64,000 nt of DNA, taken from positions 124,001 through 188,000 of the forward strand of contig JAKQNR010000021.1 in assembly GCA_029565685.1 (NCBI GenBank). Direction: 5' to 3'. Within the stretch, counting starts at the first letter, position 1. Each line of letters begins with the position of its first letter. This DNA is from a bacterium. Its GTDB lineage: Bacteria; Zhuqueibacterota; Zhuqueibacteria; Residuimicrobiales; Residuimicrobiaceae. The notes under the pieces were generated by a model. That model did not search any database and was not told the origin of the DNA. It saw nothing but the letters and a program-made list of their open reading frames with translations. Shown here piece after piece: positions 60,489 through 64,000 of this stretch. The translations under genes and the position numbers were made by a program.

Positions 60489-61793
60489 TTAGCGGCGCCG
60501 GCTGCTGCTTCGCACTTGATGCGCTGTGCGGTTGGGGCGGTTGTCGCTGTCGTTTCGCAGCGATGGGCTGTTTTTTGCTGACCGGAACACAGCCGAAGAT
60601 CGTTCTGCACGGTTTCGAGTTTCGATGATGCGGCCGGTCCGATCATTCGAACGGGCTGATCCATTTCGGTTTTCAAATGCACGAGCGCTGCGATCATTGG
60701 AACGATTTTGCGGCGTACGGTTTTCGAAAACGCGCGCGCTGCGATCGTTCACATGCCCTGCTGAAGACGTCTTGGCTGCAGGCGTCTGCTTTCCGCGGTT
60801 CCAATCAGGCTTTATATTTTGCCGATCCGTCGCTCTGGTGACGGGTCGGCGGACGTCAGAGTCTGCGGAGCGTGATTCTCGAGATGGAGACGATGACCGT
60901 ATTTCTCTGCGGGGTACATCGCCTCGCTCAGGTTGTCGCCTGATCCTCGCTTCGGTGCGGTTTGTAAATCTGTTACTATCATTATGCTGCACTCTCCGCT
61001 CGTCGCGCAAGCGCGGAGTGTCGGTGTGGGATCTGCTGCTCGGACGGTCCAGCTGTTCATCCCGTATTCTGTCTTTTTTTCTTCTGTCGGAATAGGTTCG
61101 TCGCCGGTCAGGATCGAATCGCTGGCTCGATTCATGCCGGGCGCGATACCAGCCATCGCGATGATCCGGGTCCGGCCGATGATGACCGTACCAGGAATGC
61201 CCGCCGTACCTTTTATAGCCGTGATCATGCCAATGCGATCGGCCGAACCAGCTGTAGTGGTAGAGGCGCCAGAACATGGGCCGGTAATGATGAAAAACGT
61301 AGCGGTCATATCGGTACCAGGGATCGTAACGATACCAGGGATCATATCTTCGCGCCCAGTACCAGGTGCTGCACCAGTCGGAGGAGAGAGCATAGAGATC
61401 CCAGTACCAGTCATTCCAATACCAGTCAAAGGCATAGTACACGGCGACGTACGGACGGTATCGGCTGCCGAAAGTATAGCTCAGGCCTATTCGCCAGGGG
61501 CGGTAAGCAGAAAACCACCAGGAGCGCGAACCCAGATACACATGCAAGTGTAGGGCCGGTTTTGTTTCCTCATAATCCATCTCATCAGAGTCATAGTTCT
61601 TCGCACGGTTCTGCCAGTCCGAGTCGTAGCTTGAGGTATCCCCATAGCCGTAGTCGAAATAGGAGGGTTGTTCATCCTTATCCCGGTAAGCGAAGGATGA
61701 GCCATTTATGCCGATGCCCTGGCTCCGCCCGTGAATTGCGCAGGTTAAGCCAAGTATAAACACAATTTTAAATAATTGGAATGATTTTTTCAT
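60489..61793 (-). CDS. Secreted Trp/Tyr/His/Arg-rich low-complexity protein
   Basis: The start at MKKSFQLFK (ATG 61791-61793) has AAGGA eight bases upstream. The 434 residues begin with a signal peptide (ending AIHGRSQG). The middle third is extremely rich in Y, W, H, R and D (FDWYWNDWYWDLYAL, YDPWYRYDPWYRYDRYVFHH). The last third is R/S/N/D-rich with imperfect repeats of NDRSARVFENR type (NDRSARAFENRN, NDRTGRIIETRN). I know no family. The composition suggests an extracellular or cell-surface matrix protein. Confidence 0.7.
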   Translation of the reverse strand: MKKSFQLFKIVFILGLTCAIHGRSQGIGINGSSFAYRDKDEQPSYFDYGYGDTSSYDSDWQNRAKNYDSDEMDYEETKPALHLHVYLGSRSWWFSAYRPWRIGLSYTFGSRYRPYVAVYYAFDWYWNDWYWDLYALSSDWCSTWYWARRYDPWYRYDPWYRYDRYVFHHYRPMFWRLYHYSWFGRSHWHDHGYKRYGGHSWYGHHRPDPDHRDGWYRARHESSQRFDPDRRRTYSDRRKKDRIRDEQLDRPSSRSHTDTPRLRDERRVQHNDSNRFTNRTEARIRRQPERGDVPRREIRSSSPSRESRSADSDVRRPVTRATDRQNIKPDWNRGKQTPAAKTSSAGHVNDRSARVFENRTPQNRSNDRSARAFENRNGSARSNDRTGRIIETRNRAERSSAVFRSAKNSPSLRNDSDNRPNRTAHQVRSSSRRR

Positions 61794-61882
61794 GGCGTTT
61801 TCCTTCTTTTTAGCCGTCTGAATGTACAACCATTCTGGTTATTTGATGTTAACCGGATTTTATCAGATTTGCTGAATTGTTT

Positions 61883-61912
61883 GTTATAAAGAATGCTGCT
61901 GTTCCGAGACAA
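61883..61912 (-). promoter_or_regulatory. Possible promoter for the Trp/Tyr/His/Arg-rich protein
   Basis: On the minus strand TTGTCT (61907-61912) and TATAAC (61883-61888) are 18 bases apart. Confidence 0.35.
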
Positions 61913-62055
61913 TGACTCATGGAATGTTTCTTCAGGTGCAACCTTGTCCCAGGCGCAAGCAAAAGAGACTGTTTTTCATTCGTTTATCGCCGATACGCTT
62001 TTTTCCGCCAAACAGTGTAACTGCGTGTATATTCATTGGCTGGGGAATATTTATC

Positions 62056-62084
62056 TTGCGCAATAGTAAATTATCCCCTATATT
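62056..62084 (+). promoter_or_regulatory. Sigma-70-type promoter for the GT39 gene
   Basis: TTGCGC (62056-62061) and TATATT (62079-62084) are 17 bases apart. The leader to the TTG start is about 25 bases. Confidence 0.45.
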
Positions 62085-62116
62085 CATATTTTTGTTAAAT
62101 AAATTCCAGGTGATCC

Positions 62117-63775
62117 TTGGCCCGCATTGCAAAGAACAGCCTTTATCTTGCCCTGCTGCTGGTGGCAGCCGCCTGTTTACGGCTTTATCATATCCGTTTC
62201 GGAGAACCCTTTCTTTATCATCCTGACGAGATCAAACTGGTGGCGCAAGCCGGCCGGCTGCTTTCGACGCACTTTACCGATATTACGGCTTATTTCGCCA
62301 TCGGCGTTTATCCGCCGTTTTTTACCTATCTGCTTACGTTGCCGATCGGCCTGTACATCGTGGTGAATTTTTTGACCGGTCGCTTCTCCACGCCGGCGGA
62401 CGTCACGCAATTTTACAATCTGTCGCCGTTTCCGTTTTTTTTCATCAGCCGGTTGCTGGTGGCGTTCATGGGGGTGTTTTCGGTTTGGCTGCTTTACCGG
62501 CTGGTAAAGCGGCTGTATTCCGAACGGGTGGCTTGGATCGCCTCCGCCTTGTTGGCGTTCAATTTTCTTCATATTCAACAGAGCCATTATGCAACAGTGG
62601 ACCTGCCCGCTTCTTTGTTTGCGCTGCTCGCTGTTTCCAGCGCCGTATCTTTGCTGGAAAAGCCTCGGCCCCTGCATTATTTTACCAGCGCCCTGTTCGC
62701 CGCCATGGCGCTGGCCACCAAGTTCAGTTTGTTCTTTGCCGTGGCGCCTGCGCTGTATGCCCATCTCTGTCATGCCAAGGACAGCGGATGGTCGTGGAAT
62801 AAAATTTTCAACCGCCGTCTGTTTTTGCTGGCAGCGACCCTGGTGATCGCGTTTTTGCTGTTCTGTCCGCTTTTTGTTTTGGATTTCAATCAGACCAAGC
62901 AGGGATTGCAGGGAACCGGTCAATTTGAAAAAGAGGGCAAGCTCGGCAGCGGCGGCAGCCTGTTGTCCTACTGGACCGGCGATCAGTCTGAGGGTTTTGG
63001 CGTTTTTTATCCCAATGATTTTCTTGACACCCTGGGGCCGGTGCTGATGGCGATCACCCTGGTTGGGCTGTTTTTGATGGTGCGCCGTCATCAGCGTGCG
63101 GATCTATTGCTATTGTCCTTTGCCCTGTTGACTTATTTCATGTTTGAATATGTGGCTTACAAGGCGATTCGCCATCTGCTGCCCGTGCTTCCCTTTCTGA
63201 TGGTGGCTGCGGCTTTGGCGCTCGAATCCATAGCGATTCGCCTGAGCCGTCAGGCGGAGCGCCGCAATGCCGTGCTGCTGGGCATGGTGCTGGCGCTGGC
63301 GACGGCGCAGTCAATTCGCAGTTGCCGCTATTTCAACGAGCTGGCAAAGCCCGATCCGCGCACCATCAGTCGTGCGTGGATTCTGCAGAACATTCCGGCG
63401 CACAGCCGCATCATGACGGAATCGTTTCCCCCGGCGCTGCCGGATTGCCGCGATGTCCGGCCGGACTCGTTGCGCTGTTATCATCTGTCCTCGCTCAAGC
63501 TGTCGTCGCGGCGGCTGAATTTGACGCCGGAATTCATTTCCGCGTTGCGCGATTTTCGCGCCCAGTATTATCTGGCCGACGGCTTTAGCCGCGTCTTTTT
63601 TGACTGGAAGCATTCCTACAAAAAATACCCTCAGGTGGTGCAGGAGCGCAAACAATTTTTCGCCTGGCTTGAAGTCAACGCTAAACGGCTGCAGACCTTC
63701 AAGCCCTCCGATCCGCGCCTGCAGCCCGAGATCGTCCTCTATCAATTGCCTGTTTTCGACGGCGGAGTGGATTGA
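62117..63775 (+). CDS. Membrane glycosyltransferase, GT39/ArnT-like
   Basis: The start is probably TTG at 62117, with AGGTGA just upstream; no ATG is better placed. The 552 residues have about ten membrane helices and the early HPDEIKLVAQAGRLL loop, where an acidic pair following the first helix is typical of lipid-linked-sugar-dependent GT39 enzymes. A C-terminal soluble domain of about 130 residues follows the last helix. It would transfer a sugar from a polyprenyl-phosphate donor on the periplasmic side; acceptor unknown. A GT4-type gene starts three bases after its stop. Confidence 0.85.
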   Translation: MARIAKNSLYLALLLVAAACLRLYHIRFGEPFLYHPDEIKLVAQAGRLLSTHFTDITAYFAIGVYPPFFTYLLTLPIGLYIVVNFLTGRFSTPADVTQFYNLSPFPFFFISRLLVAFMGVFSVWLLYRLVKRLYSERVAWIASALLAFNFLHIQQSHYATVDLPASLFALLAVSSAVSLLEKPRPLHYFTSALFAAMALATKFSLFFAVAPALYAHLCHAKDSGWSWNKIFNRRLFLLAATLVIAFLLFCPLFVLDFNQTKQGLQGTGQFEKEGKLGSGGSLLSYWTGDQSEGFGVFYPNDFLDTLGPVLMAITLVGLFLMVRRHQRADLLLLSFALLTYFMFEYVAYKAIRHLLPVLPFLMVAAALALESIAIRLSRQAERRNAVLLGMVLALATAQSIRSCRYFNELAKPDPRTISRAWILQNIPAHSRIMTESFPPALPDCRDVRPDSLRCYHLSSLKLSSRRLNLTPEFISALRDFRAQYYLADGFSRVFFDWKHSYKKYPQVVQERKQFFAWLEVNAKRLQTFKPSDPRLQPEIVLYQLPVFDGGVD

Positions 63776-63778
63776 CCC

Positions 63779-64000
63779 ATGCGCATTCTCACGGTGCATA
63801 AATTTCATTACATAGAAGGCGGCGCGGAGCGTTATCTGTTCAACATGACCGACCTGCTGCGCAGCCATGGGCACACGGTGATTCCGTTTTCCATGCACCA
63901 TCCGCGCAACCTGCCCTGCGACTACAGCGACTACTTTGCCGAGCATTTCAATCCTGATCAGCTGCGCGAATCGCTGCGCCGGCCGCTGACGCTGGCGCGC
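63779..64000 (+). CDS. Glycosyltransferase, GT4 family, N-terminus only
   Basis: The frame runs off the right edge after 74 codons. The start RILTVHKFHYIEGGAERYLF carries the GGAERY loop that opens many GT4 enzymes, followed by LLRSHGHTVIPFSMHHP. It lies three bases after the GT39-like gene, so the two probably belong to a glycan-synthesis operon that continues outside the window. Confidence 0.85.
   Translation, partial: MRILTVHKFHYIEGGAERYLFNMTDLLRSHGHTVIPFSMHHPRNLPCDYSDYFAEHFNPDQLRESLRRPLTLAR

Larger units (their letters stand above)
61794..62116. other. 323-bp AT-rich divergent intergenic region
   Basis: It holds promoter candidates in both directions (61883-61912 minus, 62056-62084 plus). 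A small open frame at 61912-62226 is AT-rich and overlaps the plus gene, so it is probably not coding. Nothing else recognised. Confidence 0.5.

Noticed and set aside
61912..62226. 104-codon plus-strand frame upstream of the GT39 gene
   Set aside because: It is AT-rich, crosses the promoter candidate and overlaps the GT39 start in another frame.
1..64000. tRNA, rRNA, CRISPR array, insertion sequence or prophage genes
   Set aside because: I looked for T-loop-like sequences, regularly spaced repeats, transposase or integrase motifs and found none that hold up by eye.

Overview
The window looks like a chromosomal segment of a GC-rich, Gram-negative bacterium of the FCB superphylum, most likely an uncultured lineage near candidate division KSB1 or Calditrichota (inference). 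Support for this: three secreted proteins end in a tail with the Y/H-PNPFN motif, as in type IX-type or FlgD-like sorting tails of this group; there is an ABC lipoprotein-release (Lol) system; and there are outer-membrane, TonB-like and heptosyltransferase-like genes. I found no rRNA, tRNA, CRISPR array, insertion sequence or phage gene.

Layout. 1-7393 (minus): TPR proteins, an outer-membrane barrel candidate, a von Willebrand A membrane protein, tsaD, a YbbR-domain protein and a small zinc-ribbon protein. 7581-17135 (plus): a sugar-phosphate nucleotidyltransferase, two secreted proteins, a 5'-nucleotidase, an M48 metalloprotease and a lipoprotein. 17331-33204 (minus): clpC; lolD-lolC-lolE-lysS; alr; prfB with its programmed frameshift; and a system I cytochrome c maturation cluster (ccmF, a CcmI-like zinc-ribbon protein, an unknown membrane protein, ccmA, ccmB, ccmC, ccmD). 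33597-40845 (plus): two large secreted repeat proteins flanking the ABC-F gene ettA. 40958-45731: a membrane-anchored BlaI-like winged-helix protein, cutA, a TonB-like protein, and a sigma-54 activator followed by what looks like its target, a small periplasmic HEAT protein. 45791-49044: a Sir2 deacylase, then an AlkZ-like protein, a GT9 glycosyltransferase and a NYN-domain protein. 49067-60313 (minus): nine closely packed genes. 60489-64000: an arginine/aromatic-rich secreted protein, a GT39-type membrane glycosyltransferase and the start of a GT4 glycosyltransferase.

The most unusual part is the nine-gene set at 49067-60313. In transcription order it encodes an OppD/DppD-type ATPase, a radical SAM enzyme, an oligopeptide-binding lipoprotein, two permeases, a 1025-residue histidine-kinase-like protein with large unclassified N- and C-terminal regions, an unknown 245-residue protein, a degenerate receiver protein and a protein with an intact receiver. 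Spacing and overlaps suggest one operon. It could couple uptake or sensing of a peptide to signalling, but that is inference.

The second point of interest is a compact sigma-54 circuit. The activator gene (43632-45098) is followed by two adjacent 21-bp dyads (45115-45156), a near-consensus -24/-12 promoter (45266-45282) and a HEAT-repeat protein gene (45327-45731) closed by a strong terminator.
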